Origin: Bacillus atrophaeus
GTDB lineage: Bacteria; Bacillota; Bacilli; Bacillales; Bacillaceae
Direction: 5' to 3'
Length of the DNA: 64,000 bases
NCBI RefSeq assembly: GCF_001584335.1
Contig: NZ_LSBB01000020.1
Coordinates: forward strand, 969,657 to 1,033,656
The notes under the pieces are model-generated. The model had not been told where the DNA came from, ran no database searches, and was given only the letters and a program-made list of their open reading frames with translations. Below are positions 51,434 through 60,802 of this stretch, piece by piece (the stretch's first letter is position 1; every line of letters begins with the position of its first letter). A program made the translations under genes and the position numbers.

Positions 51434-53854
51434 TTGCAACAGCCAGAAATTTTTCATGATTTACCATTAGAAGAGGTGATCGGCGACCGTTTTGGACGCT
51501 ACAGTAAATATATTATTCAGGACCGTGCACTTCCTGATGCAAGAGACGGATTAAAGCCCGTGCAGCGCAGGATTCTTTATGCGATGCACGCTGAGGGTAA
51601 CACATCAGATAAAAACTTTAGAAAAGCGGCCAAGACGGTCGGAAATGTCATCGGGAATTATCATCCGCATGGAGACAGCTCTGTATATGAAGCTATGGTG
51701 CGGATGAGCCAAGATTGGAAGGTACGGAATGTCCTGATTGAGATGCATGGAAATAACGGAAGCATAGATGGCGATCCGCCGGCGGCTATGCGTTATACGG
51801 AAGCAAGGTTATCTCCGATTGCGTCAGAGCTTTTGCGTGATATTGATAAAAACACGGTTGAATTTGTTTCAAACTTTGATGATACGAGTAAGGAGCCGGT
51901 CGTTTTGCCGGCGATGTTCCCTAATTTGCTGGTCAATGGTTCCACGGGGATATCGGCAGGCTATGCGACAGACATACCTCCACATCACTTAGGAGAAGTC
52001 ATTGACGCCGTCATCAAACGGATTGATTCACCTGACTGTACTGTAACTGAACTCATGGAAGTGATCAAAGGCCCTGATTTCCCGACAGGCGGGATTATTC
52101 AAGGCGTTGACGGCATCAGAAAAGCTTACGAAACAGGTAAAGGGAAAGTCATTATTCGCGGAAAGGCAGAAGTTGAAACCATCAGAGGCGGCCGTGAACA
52201 AATTGTAATTACGGAAATTCCGTTTGAGGTCAACAAAGCCAACCTTGTGAAAAAAATGGACGAATACCGAATTGATAAAAAGGTGGAAGGCATTTCCGAG
52301 GTCCGCGATGAAACGGATCGTACAGGCTTGCGTGTTGTCATTGAGCTGAAAAAAGAAGCGGATGCAAAAGGCATACTTAATTTCTTATATAAAAATACGG
52401 ATTTGCAGATCACTTATAACTTTAATATGGTGGCCATTCATAATCGCCGCCCGATGCTGATGAGCCTGACTGCCATTTTGGACGCTTATATCGCTCATCA
52501 AAAGGAAGTTGTGACAAACCGGTCCATTTATGAGCTGCAAAAAGCAAAAGACAGACACCACATCGTCGAAGGGCTGATGAAGGCACTGTCTATATTGGAT
52601 GAAGTGATCGCAACCATCAGGTCTTCAAATGACAAGCGGGATGCTAAGAACAATTTAATCTCGAAGTTTGAATTTACTGAGCCTCAGGCGGAAGCGATTG
52701 TATCCTTGCAGCTTTATCGTTTAACAAACACCGACATCACCGCTTTGAAGGAAGAGGCGGAAGAGCTCAGCAAAAATATACAAGAGCTTGAATCTATTTT
52801 GAACAATGACAAAAAGCTGTTAAAAGTCATCACAAGCAGTTTGAAAAAGCTGAAAAAGACTTATGCGGACGGCAGACGATCTGTCATTGAAGAAAAAATT
52901 GAAGAAATTAAGATTAATCTTGAAGTAATGGTTGCTTCAGAGGATGTCTATGTGACTGTAACGAAGGACGGATATCTGAAACGCACGAGTCAGCGGTCAT
53001 TTGCCGCTTCAAACGGACAAGATTTCGGGATGAAGGATACAGACAGGCTGCTTCATCAATTTGAGATGAATACAACAGACGTGTTGCTGATGTTCACCAA
53101 TAAGGGGAGCTACATCTATTGTCCTGTCCATCAGCTTCCTGATATCAGGTGGAAGGACATGGGGCAGCATTTCACAAATATGATCTCCATCGACCGAGAT
53201 GAAACGATTGTCAAAGCCGTCCCGATAAAAGAATTTGATCCGTCCGCTTATCTTTTATTTTTTACAAAGAACGGTATGGTGAAAAAGACAGAACTCACGC
53301 ACTATAAAGCGCAGCGTTACTCAAAAGCGCTTGTTGCCCTTAATGTAAAGGGAGACGATGAACTGACAGATGTGCATGTAACAAATGGTGAAAGTCAATT
53401 GTTTATTGCGACTCATCTCGGATATGGCTTATGGTTTGGGGAAGATGAAGTGAATGTTGTCGGAGCTCGTGCAGCCGGCGTAAAAGGAATAAACCTGAAA
53501 GAAGGAGACTTTGTCGTATCAGGCCAAATTCTTCACGAAGCAGACTCGCTTGTTCTTGCTACGCAGCGGGGAGCGGTGAAAAGAATGAGCCTTTCTGAAT
53601 TCGATAAGACTTCCCGCGCCAAACGCGGTGTCATCATGCTGCGTGAATTGAAAAAGAATCCCCATCGCGCAGTTGCGGTATTTGCTTGCAGGCTTACTGA
53701 CCGATTGATGTTTGAAACGGAAAAAGGGGAAACGAAGGAATTACTAGTGAAAGAACTAAGAACAAATGACAGGTACAGTAACGGCTCTTTCCTTATCGAT
53801 GAGGAAGAAGCAGGCAAAGTTATTGCCGCATGGCGCCTGGAGAAAGAAGAATAA
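51434..53854 (+). CDS. parC: DNA topoisomerase IV subunit A
   Basis: An 806-residue DNA-cutting subunit of topoisomerase IV. The catalytic tyrosine is Tyr121 (RYTEARLSP). The quinolone-resistance region [19 protein letters not shown] has the wild-type serines (82 and 83) and Glu86. The C-terminal beta-pinwheel covers about residues 490-800. GAGGAGGT at the end of parE is the ribosome site for TTG 51434. It ends the operon before a hairpin shared with a small convergent gene. Confidence 0.98.
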   Translation: MQQPEIFHDLPLEEVIGDRFGRYSKYIIQDRALPDARDGLKPVQRRILYAMHAEGNTSDKNFRKAAKTVGNVIGNYHPHGDSSVYEAMVRMSQDWKVRNVLIEMHGNNGSIDGDPPAAMRYTEARLSPIASELLRDIDKNTVEFVSNFDDTSKEPVVLPAMFPNLLVNGSTGISAGYATDIPPHHLGEVIDAVIKRIDSPDCTVTELMEVIKGPDFPTGGIIQGVDGIRKAYETGKGKVIIRGKAEVETIRGGREQIVITEIPFEVNKANLVKKMDEYRIDKKVEGISEVRDETDRTGLRVVIELKKEADAKGILNFLYKNTDLQITYNFNMVAIHNRRPMLMSLTAILDAYIAHQKEVVTNRSIYELQKAKDRHHIVEGLMKALSILDEVIATIRSSNDKRDAKNNLISKFEFTEPQAEAIVSLQLYRLTNTDITALKEEAEELSKNIQELESILNNDKKLLKVITSSLKKLKKTYADGRRSVIEEKIEEIKINLEVMVASEDVYVTVTKDGYLKRTSQRSFAASNGQDFGMKDTDRLLHQFEMNTTDVLLMFTNKGSYIYCPVHQLPDIRWKDMGQHFTNMISIDRDETIVKAVPIKEFDPSAYLLFFTKNGMVKKTELTHYKAQRYSKALVALNVKGDDELTDVHVTNGESQLFIATHLGYGLWFGEDEVNVVGARAAGVKGINLKEGDFVVSGQILHEADSLVLATQRGAVKRMSLSEFDKTSRAKRGVIMLRELKKNPHRAVAVFACRLTDRLMFETEKGETKELLVKELRTNDRYSNGSFLIDEEEAGKVIAAWRLEKEE

Positions 53855-53895
53855 ACAAAAAAACCCGCTCGGCAGTATACCTGAGCGGGTTTACT
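53855..53895. terminator. Bidirectional terminator
   Basis: AAACCCGCTC and GAGCGGGTTT form a perfect ten-bp stem. The better T-run is on the minus strand (TTTTTTTG), ending the small gene that converges on parC; it also lies just after the parC stop. Confidence 0.85.
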
Positions 53896-53905
53896 TATAT
53901 GCTGA

Positions 53906-54031
53906 TCAGCTTTCGTGAGAGCTGAAAAGTTCGGTAACGGCGTGAATGACTTCAATTCCCTGCCAAACAAATAGGTTTAATGCAGTGAATGAAAACAATC
54001 CTAAAATCACCATTCTTAAGATAAACAACAT
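53906..54031 (-). CDS. 41-residue membrane protein
   Basis: ATG 54031 follows GAGGAGGTCG, a strong ribosome site, and encodes 41 residues: MLFILRMVILGLFSFTALNL, then FVWQGIEVIHAVTELFSSHES. One membrane span (residues 2-22) and a helical tail. It may be the small ynz-type protein (ynzL) known in this interval, which I recall only loosely. It lies 24 bases after the larger gene on the same strand and ends in a strong terminator. Confidence 0.7.
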   Translation of the reverse strand: MLFILRMVILGLFSFTALNLFVWQGIEVIHAVTELFSSHES

Positions 54032-54055
54032 GTTTAACGACCTCCTCATATTATG

Positions 54056-54409
54056 TTACATAAGCGGGCGATGTTGAACATGAAGTTGATCGAAATAATT
54101 CGACTGATAAAATTTAGCCAGTAAAAAGCTTTTTTTGCGCCGCGGCCGCCGGGAGAAAAATGATTCCCTGTCTGCCATGGCGACAAGCAAAACGCCCATC
54201 GTCAAAATAGCTGTAAGAGCAGCTGCTCCCGCTATTGCTTTTTTTTCATCATCTGCATTCTGTCCGGCCTTCAGATCATGGATTTCCTGCTGATCGGCCA
54301 TAGCTTTGTAATGATGTCCTATATCAAAAGTATGGGGAATGGAGAGCAAATGAAAACTGGCGATAGCCAAGAATAAGATAGACGCTTTTAATATCATTAC
54401 TTTTTTCAT
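54056..54409 (-). CDS. ynfC: Hypothetical protein YnfC, membrane-associated
   Basis: A 117-residue protein with an N-terminal signal or anchor (residues about 4-23), a second hydrophobic stretch (AIAGAAALTAILTMGVLLVA, residues 58-77) and a basic tail (FFSRRPRRKKSFLLAK). The name rests on position between parC and alsT, where ynfC lies in strain 168. The function is unknown. AAGGGGGAGATC upstream of ATG 54409. It probably shares a transcript with the 41-residue gene that follows. Confidence 0.7.
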   Translation of the reverse strand: MKKVMILKASILFLAIASFHLLSIPHTFDIGHHYKAMADQQEIHDLKAGQNADDEKKAIAGAAALTAILTMGVLLVAMADRESFFSRRPRRKKSFLLAKFYQSNYFDQLHVQHRPLM

Positions 54410-54429
54410 ATGATCGATCTCCCCCTTTC

Positions 54430-54960
54430 GATATACTGAATATTTTTATAATTATATCCTGCTTCATTTGAAAAGTAAACCTGATTAAATAAATTAAAAA
54501 ACGTTTTCCGTATTTTTCTTAAGTATATACTGATTGATTACTCATTTCACCCATAAAGTACTGTCGTTTTTTAGGGAGATAGGATTAAAGGTGCATTGTA
54601 GTGTTACAACGTAAAAGATTGATAATATGGTTTATGAACAATAATGCTATTTCGTGACTATGCCGTGGTCTTTTTAGATTGTATGCTCGATCTGCCGCTT
54701 TTATATTGATTTCTCGTTTTAAGAGGTTTTGAAACATGCTGTGTGTTTGTTGAGACACATTTGGATGTAATTGAGCATGGGGGAGACGTACTGCGATAAA
54801 CGTTTGCTCTGGCTGCAAAAGATAGGGAGGAGAAGGCATGAAAAGCCATTGTTTCGCTGAAATTTCTTATAAAAACTTCTCAATTCAACATATTGTGATA
54901 TAATTATACTCGTTGTGTTAAAAAATCTAACATGAACTGTATTCACAGTAAATGATGAAA
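54430..54960. other. Intergenic region before alsT
   Basis: About 530 bases with no supported gene. TATAAT occurs at about 54897-54902 and may be the alsT -10. Frames at 54585-54946 on the minus strand have no ribosome sites. Confidence 0.4.
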
Positions 54961-54975
54961 AACGGGAGGTTAAAC

Positions 54976-56394
54976 ATGGAGGCTTTTTTAAATGATGTCA
55001 TTAATATACCAAATAACTTCATTTGGAAATACCTGGTTTATATTTTGGTAGGGACGGGCTTGTTTTTTACATTCCGCTTCCGATTTATTCAATTTCACTA
55101 TTTTATTGAGATGTTTAGAATTGTGGGAGAGAAGCCAGAAGGGAATAAAGGCGTTTCCTCTATGCAGGCTTTCTTCATATCAGCGGCTTCCCGTGTCGGA
55201 ACGGGGAACTTGACCGGTGTTGCCTTGGCAATATCAACGGGCGGACCCGGAGCGGTTTTTTGGATGTGGGTCGTTGCAGCCGTAGGAATGGCTTCCAGTT
55301 TTGTTGAGAGTACTTTAGCTCAGTTGTATAAAGTGAAAGACGGAAGTGAATTCCGCGGCGGTCCAGCTTATTATATGCAAAAAGGGCTCGGTTCCCGGTG
55401 GCTGGGCATTGTGTTCGCCGTCTTAATTACAGTCTCGTTCGGGCTGATTTTTAATGCTGTACAATCAAATACGATAGCAGTCGCTTTTGATGAAGCATTT
55501 CATGTGAATAAAACGATAATTGCTATTATTCTAGCTGTATTGACAGCTTTTATTATTTTCGGAGGATTACAACGGGTCGTGTCGGTCTCACAGCTTATTG
55601 TACCGGTAATGGCAGGCTTATACATTATCATTGCTTTGTTTGTTGTTGTTGTAAACATTAACACAGTACCAGGCTTGCTGATGACCATTGTGAAAAATGC
55701 TTTTGGTATTGAGCAAATTGTCGGCGGCGGTTTAGGCGGCATCATCGTAATTGGTGCCCAGCGGGGACTTTTTTCCAACGAAGCGGGAATGGGGAGCGCT
55801 CCGAATGCGGCCGCAACCGCTCATGTATCGCATCCTGCAAAACAAGGTTTAATTCAAACGCTAGGTGTATTTTTTGATACTTTTATCGTCTGTACGTCAA
55901 CAGCGTTTATTATTTTATTGTATAGTGTAACGCCAAAAGGCGACGGCATCCAAGTGACGCAGGCGGCTTTACAGCACCATCTCGGAAGCTGGGCGCCGAC
56001 ATTTATAGCAATCGCAATGTTTTTATTTGCTTTTAGTTCGGTTGTCGGTAACTATTATTATGGACAAACGAATATTGAATTCATTAAAAAGAGTAAAGTA
56101 TGGCTAAATTTATATCGAATCCTTGTTGTTGCAATGGTCGTATACGGATGTGTGGCGAATTTTCAGATTGTTTGGGACATGGCCAACTTATTTATGGGAT
56201 TATTAGCGTTGTTTAACCTAATATCGATATTGCTACTGTCAACCATTGCGTACAAAGTGTATAAGGATTATGCGAAACAGCGCAAGCAAGGACTTGATCC
56301 GGTGTTTAAAGCCAAAAATATTCCTGAACTGAAAAACATTGAAACCTGGGAAGATGAACATCTTATGCAGGAAGAAAATAAAGCAGCTAACTAA
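54976..56394 (+). CDS. alsT: Sodium:alanine/glycine (glutamine) symporter AlsT
   Basis: A 472-residue AGCS-family symporter with about 11 spans, importing alanine or glutamine with sodium. Family motifs include SSMQAFFISAASRVGTGNLT and RGLFSNEAGMGSAPNAAATA. ATG 54976 is chosen, with GGGAGGT at 54964-54970; the ATG at 54952 precedes the ribosome site. Single gene ended by a strong terminator. In strain 168 it lies next to bglC, which is missing here. Confidence 0.95.
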   Translation: MEAFLNDVINIPNNFIWKYLVYILVGTGLFFTFRFRFIQFHYFIEMFRIVGEKPEGNKGVSSMQAFFISAASRVGTGNLTGVALAISTGGPGAVFWMWVVAAVGMASSFVESTLAQLYKVKDGSEFRGGPAYYMQKGLGSRWLGIVFAVLITVSFGLIFNAVQSNTIAVAFDEAFHVNKTIIAIILAVLTAFIIFGGLQRVVSVSQLIVPVMAGLYIIIALFVVVVNINTVPGLLMTIVKNAFGIEQIVGGGLGGIIVIGAQRGLFSNEAGMGSAPNAAATAHVSHPAKQGLIQTLGVFFDTFIVCTSTAFIILLYSVTPKGDGIQVTQAALQHHLGSWAPTFIAIAMFLFAFSSVVGNYYYGQTNIEFIKKSKVWLNLYRILVVAMVVYGCVANFQIVWDMANLFMGLLALFNLISILLLSTIAYKVYKDYAKQRKQGLDPVFKAKNIPELKNIETWEDEHLMQEENKAAN

Positions 56395-56403
56395 AAACAT
56401 TTT

Positions 56404-56438
56404 TCTGCACTCAATATTTGTTGAGTGCAGTTTTTTTG
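56404..56438 (+). terminator. Terminator of alsT
   Basis: CTGCACTCAA-tattt-GTTGAGTGCAG followed by TTTTTTTG, ten bases after alsT. Confidence 0.9.
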
Positions 56439-56695
<257 letters not shown>

Positions 56696-57841
56696 TCACT
56701 TGTTGCTGGTCTTCTTGATCAAGTCCACGCCATCGTATGCCAGACTCTCCACACTTGCAGCCTTCTGCAGTATGTAATGATCAAAAAAGTTCTTCGTATA
56801 GTCTGTAACAAGATTTCGCATCTCCATAGCATCCCGTTCGCCTCTGAGTTCCTCATTAACACTGGTAAACACGATGTCGCAGTAATCTAAATGCGCAACA
56901 CGATCAACAGAGAAATAATAGGTTTCAATGCTATTGTTAGCGCCAATTATCGCATTCATGTTATAGTTAGGTTCACAAAACAGTAGCAAAAAGGGTTTCT
57001 TAAGGTCGCTGTCGAGAAGGCCGAACGCACCGCTATCCAAGCCAATCCCGCAGGCGAACCGGTCGTCGTCCCGGCAAACAATCGCCGTCGTGGGCCCTCC
57101 ATAAGAATGTCCGACTATGCCCATACCGATGTCAAGCAACAATCTGCCCTTAAAGATGGAATTCAGCTCTCCAGAGTCCAGTTTGTAAAGATAATCGGCT
57201 ACACACCTTACATCTTCTGCCTGTAATTCACTATACTCTGTTAACTTGGCAAGTATCGGCAGTGTAAGCACGTTATGGCACATCTCAATGGCAGTTTCAT
57301 CGTCAGGCCGCATCTCCATCTTACCAGCCAACGCCAGCATCTCCGGATCTTCAGAAAACGCCATAATGACATCCGAAAAATCCTTTGATACATTAAACAG
57401 GCGCCCATCTTTACGCTTATACATCGTGCTATTCTGATGGCCGATGCTTACCACAACATATCCCATGCTTGCCAAGTCTGTACAGATCACTGTACCCCAT
57501 TCTGGAGAACCTCCCCCGCCGCAAACATAGAATAACACCGGATAGCGCTTTTCCTTCCCGGAGAGAGCAAGGTCGTCGTAACACTGGGTCTTGATATCTA
57601 TAGAGAAAACATCCTTCCCTTTAAGATACGCAGTGATAAGTGGCTGCTCATTAAACATTTCGTAGACTTCAGGAAACATGTACGTTGATGTAGTCTTACC
57701 TTCGCTACTGTCGGACGGATAGTACACAAACGCCGTCAGTTCTCTTTTTGAGTGATCTGATGCCGTATACTCAAAATCCATCTGGGTTCGACCGACAGTA
57801 TAGCCGCCAATTGGTTCTGGAAATGCGTCATAAGTTTTCAT
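56696..57841 (-). CDS. Alpha/beta hydrolase, PAF-acetylhydrolase-like
   Basis: A 381-residue serine hydrolase. The oxyanion loop is LFYVCGGGGSPEWG, the nucleophile elbow GHSYGG (Ser about 242), the acid probably Asp in IGLDSGAFG and the His in VAHLDYCD. The N-terminal GGYTVGRTQMDFEY and YYPSDSS resemble the platelet-activating-factor acetylhydrolase group, acting on short esters. It has no signal peptide. AAGGGGGAACAAG precedes ATG 57841. Base use (more GC, different codons) and absence from the standard B. subtilis locus suggest acquisition. A TetR remnant lies just upstream, possibly its former regulator. Confidence 0.8.
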   Translation of the reverse strand: MKTYDAFPEPIGGYTVGRTQMDFEYTASDHSKRELTAFVYYPSDSSEGKTTSTYMFPEVYEMFNEQPLITAYLKGKDVFSIDIKTQCYDDLALSGKEKRYPVLFYVCGGGGSPEWGTVICTDLASMGYVVVSIGHQNSTMYKRKDGRLFNVSKDFSDVIMAFSEDPEMLALAGKMEMRPDDETAIEMCHNVLTLPILAKLTEYSELQAEDVRCVADYLYKLDSGELNSIFKGRLLLDIGMGIVGHSYGGPTTAIVCRDDDRFACGIGLDSGAFGLLDSDLKKPFLLLFCEPNYNMNAIIGANNSIETYYFSVDRVAHLDYCDIVFTSVNEELRGERDAMEMRNLVTDYTKNFFDHYILQKAASVESLAYDGVDLIKKTSNK

Positions 57842-58005
57842 TCTCTTGTTCCCCCTTAATTAATAAAAGTGGCGAATGTGAAATACATACATTGCGCTAT
57901 AAGCGCTTTTCAAAACTGTGAAACTATTACATCCTATCTTCAGTGAATCATATCTACTCCTTGGCTTTCTTGAGATCGCTAACAATTTCAGAATATTTAT
58001 GATCT

Positions 58006-58371
58006 TCAAGCCCCATGACCCTTAAAGTCAGCAAAGTACTTGCTAATCTTATGTTGCAGCTTAGAGTCCTTAATATCGAATTCCCTAAAAAACATGACTA
58101 AATTAAACTGCATTGACTCAAACATAAAAGAAATCAGGTCGTCGTCAATATCAGGTCGGAGATATCTATCAACCCTCATTCGGCGTAAAATGTCCTTGAT
58201 TAAGAGGAATGACTCGCCCTTTAGCACATTCAGATATATTTTAAGCAAAATGTTCTCAGGAATGTATAAAAATGTTTCAGTGAGTTTGATTTCCAACTCA
58301 TTCAGTGGCTCGGTCACAATGCCATTAACGTTGCTGCTTCTTTTAATGTTAATGGGTGAATACATGTGCAC
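58006..58371 (-). pseudogene. TetR-like regulator lacking its DNA-binding domain
   Basis: A 121-codon open frame whose product resembles the ligand-binding half of TetR-type regulators (ETFLYIPENILLKIYLNVLK, then IKDILRRMRVDRYLRPDIDD and LVMFFREFDI). The N-terminal helix-turn-helix is missing; the first 20 residues are unrelated and no HTH is found upstream in any frame. An ATG with AAGAGGTG upstream exists at 58365, so a protein might still be made. It lies upstream of the hydrolase gene in the same orientation. Confidence 0.55.
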
Positions 58372-58439
58372 ACCTCTTTTAACAAGATTTTTCTATAAAA
58401 TTTCGACAAGGTTCTACAATACCCTTCTATAAATATTCA

Positions 58440-58738
58440 TAATATCTCAGTAATAGTGCATCAGTCGTTCAGAATGGATCTACTTTTACTTTACATATAA
58501 ATGATAAAATACTTATTTGACTAGTGTTTACAACGCATAAAATGGATCTATGTTTACTTCCTTGTACACCATCTTAGACTTAAAGTGACCTTCCCCACCT
58601 GTATTACCATCCCGGAGGGTTTCCAATTTATCACCATCAAATGTTTAATTTTAATTTCCACTTTACTATTTGAAATATCCCTACCTGTACGATTTTTTAA
58701 ATCAATTTGAATCTTAACATTTTCCCCTGGTCTATACT
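58440..58738 (-). pseudogene. Frameshifted fragment, possible carbohydrate-active enzyme
   Basis: On the minus strand, from 58738 leftwards, the DNA reads KYRPGENVKIQIDLKNRTGR and VEIKIKH, then after a shift GDKLETLRDGNTGGEGHFKS and VNIDPFYAL. The YRPGE.V...I.LKN.TG pattern is that of beta-sandwich domains before sugar-active enzymes. The fragment has no start and stops at the SASA fragment border. Family uncertain. Confidence 0.4.
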
Positions 58739-58739
58739 T

Positions 58740-59138
58740 TGTGAGCCAGATATACCTATTATCATAGGTGGAATTGGTAACTATTTAGGAAGTGGTTTTC
58801 TTGGTCATTACTTTCCAGAACACTCTGAGGTTAATCAGGAATTACTGGAGTTTGCTAAAAAGGAAAAGAACTGTTATTTTGCAACAGCATTGGGACTAAC
58901 ACCTAATCCTGACGGTATTCATTTGAATGCAGTTTCACAGAGAATATTTGGTCTTCGCTATTTTGAGGCATATAATAAACGAGAGCATATATTAGAACCC
59001 CTAGAAGGTGAAGAAAATGCTATTAATATCGATAGTGAAAGACCTTTAACAAAGACTGAAAAGACTGCAATACTAGAAAAACAATTTGCTGGAGGAGAGA
59101 TATCTTTAGAAGAGTATCAATCGCAGTTGATGAGTTAA
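58740..59138 (+). pseudogene. C-terminal fragment of a SASA-type carbohydrate esterase
   Basis: The open frame (nominal start 58707, no ribosome site) reads DIPIIIGGIGNYLGSGFLGH, then NQELLEFAKKEKNCYFATAL, LTPNPDGIHLNAVSQRIFGL and RYFEAY. This is the end of sialate O-acetylesterase/SASA (DUF303, CE6-like) proteins, with the catalytic DGIH(L/F) triad part. The first two thirds, including the GQSN nucleophile block, is absent. The border with the oppositely oriented fragment before it is abrupt, at about 58739. Confidence 0.65.
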
Positions 59139-59154
59139 AATCTAGAAAAATGCA

Positions 59155-59222
59155 CATATATTTCTGTCATTCGTACATCAGGGTAACACAATTCTGTCAT
59201 TTTCAGTGACAGAATTGTGTTA
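59155..59222. repeat. 18-bp perfect inverted repeat with extra direct copies
   Basis: GGTAACACAATTCTGTCA (59180-59197) and its exact reverse complement (59205-59222) flank a seven-base loop TTTTCAG. A third TTCTGTCATT lies at 59155-59164. The 18-bp perfect stem has no T-run, so it is a poor terminator. Nested direct and inverted copies resemble transposase-binding ends of insertion sequences, suggesting a solo end left after loss of an element. It lies between the SASA fragment and xynC. Confidence 0.55.
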
Positions 59223-59268
59223 CCAACTTCTTCTCTTCTTCCTGCGGTACCGCTTGCCTTAGGTGCCC

Positions 59269-60540
59269 TTAACGATTTGCGACAAATGTTGTCACGCTTT
59301 GAGCTGGAAGATGGGCCCAAAAATGATTGCCCGTTACATTGAGATTCGTTCCAGGTTGAAGATTGCCGCTTCCGCTTGTTATCCATCTAGATACCTGAGA
59401 AGCAGATCCATTCTGCAAAACAAAGTTTTGGTTGACCCCTGTGTTGCTTTTGTTAATGGCAACAATAACAACCTTGTTGTCACCTTTATAGGCCGACACG
59501 TAAACGTTCGCATTAGGATTTTTCGTTGCATCAACCCTTACATAGCCGGGACGCACAAACTTCGAGAAATGAGCCATATTGTAACCGCGTTTGCTGATCG
59601 TACCGTCTTCTTTCATAGGACTGTATGATCTGCGGATGTACCACCAAACATAAGCTTGAAAATCTCCCTCCACCATTGAATGGTGAATATGCTCTGAAAC
59701 GCCTAATGCCTCGGGCCAGCGATCCGCTGAATTGTTGTCACTGTTTGGATAGTATACTTCCGTCATCCATAGCTCTTTCCCTGCTCCTTTTTGTTTGAAA
59801 AGAGGATAAGGAAACTGACTGACCTGAGTACCGTACAGGTGAGTTCCGAGAATATCCATGTTCCTAAGCGCCTGTGGATCGTTCAAAATGGGGTCCGATA
59901 TATTTTTCAGGTATTGAAATGATTCTGGTGCAATGACACGTGCATTAATAGAACCGGCATTTTCTCTCATGAAACGAAGTATTTCTTGCGGCGTCCACCA
60001 CGTCCATTCGTGTGCATAATCAGGCTCGTTTTGAACAGAGATCGCATAAAGATTCACGCCATTATTCTTCATGTAGGTAACAAAATCGTTAAGATGCTGC
60101 GCGTATGCGGCGTATTTATCGTATCTTAGCCGTTTAGCTGATGCGTCACCATTACGATTGAAGGTTTCAACCATATCGCTTGGAGGATTCCAGGGAGAAG
60201 CAAAAACGATTGCTCCATGTTTGATTGCACTCTTTGCAGTCTCCACTTCTCTGTACCAATTATTTCTATTTTCATCTATATGAATTCTTAAAATTGAAAA
60301 GCCTAACTGATTCTGTCCATTACCAAAAGCGGTTTCTCTTTGAGCAGCTGTCAAATCTCCAATCCAAGCCGGGTGGTTCATTCCTCCAAAACCGCGAATC
60401 ACTTGTTTTTCTGCAGATAAATTAACTGTCACATCACTTGCTGCCAAAACTTCAGTAGCACCTGGCCCTGCTAACATGACTGACAGCATAGTGAAACATA
60501 CCAACAATAAACAAATTGGTTTTTTTACGCATGACATCAT
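59269..60540 (-). CDS. xynC: Glucuronoxylanase, GH30
   Basis: A 423-residue secreted endoxylanase (GH30 subfamily 8) that cuts xylan near methylglucuronic acid side groups. Signal peptide residues 1-33 (cleavage after VLAA). The catalytic acid/base Glu is in SVQNEPDY and the nucleophile in WMTEVYYP. The C-terminal beta domain (NVYVSAYKGDNKVVIVAINK onwards) matches the family. ATG 60540 or 60537, with GGAGAGG upstream. It is followed in orientation by nothing else; xynD lies upstream on the same strand. Confidence 0.96.
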   Translation of the reverse strand: MMSCVKKPICLLLVCFTMLSVMLAGPGATEVLAASDVTVNLSAEKQVIRGFGGMNHPAWIGDLTAAQRETAFGNGQNQLGFSILRIHIDENRNNWYREVETAKSAIKHGAIVFASPWNPPSDMVETFNRNGDASAKRLRYDKYAAYAQHLNDFVTYMKNNGVNLYAISVQNEPDYAHEWTWWTPQEILRFMRENAGSINARVIAPESFQYLKNISDPILNDPQALRNMDILGTHLYGTQVSQFPYPLFKQKGAGKELWMTEVYYPNSDNNSADRWPEALGVSEHIHHSMVEGDFQAYVWWYIRRSYSPMKEDGTISKRGYNMAHFSKFVRPGYVRVDATKNPNANVYVSAYKGDNKVVIVAINKSNTGVNQNFVLQNGSASQVSRWITSGSGNLQPGTNLNVTGNHFWAHLPAQSVTTFVANR

Positions 60541-60802
60541 TTTTTTTCCTCTCCTTCATATATCTTTTTCTGTCTCCTTTTATATTGCAAACAAAAGATT
60601 TTTATCTCTTTTGAAACAGCCCTTTGCTTTCATGCGATATATCAAACTTTTCAGCTGAACCCGTTATAATTACCTAAACCATTTTTTCGCCCAAGTCGCA
60701 CGCGCATTAGAGTTGACTTATCCAATCCAATCAATGGAGGGCTGCTCCGGCGTTGGTCAGTTCTGCACCCTTCTCGTTTCTTAAGCGGTGCCATTACAGG
60801 TG
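60541..60802. other. Spacer between xynD and xynC
   Basis: About 260 bases with no gene. No clear terminator follows xynD, so read-through to xynC is possible; AT-rich boxes near 60590-60640 could serve as a separate xynC promoter. Confidence 0.4.

Noticed and set aside
51665..51715. Possible quinolone-resistance change in parC
   Set aside because: The serines and glutamate of the resistance-determining region are the usual wild-type residues.
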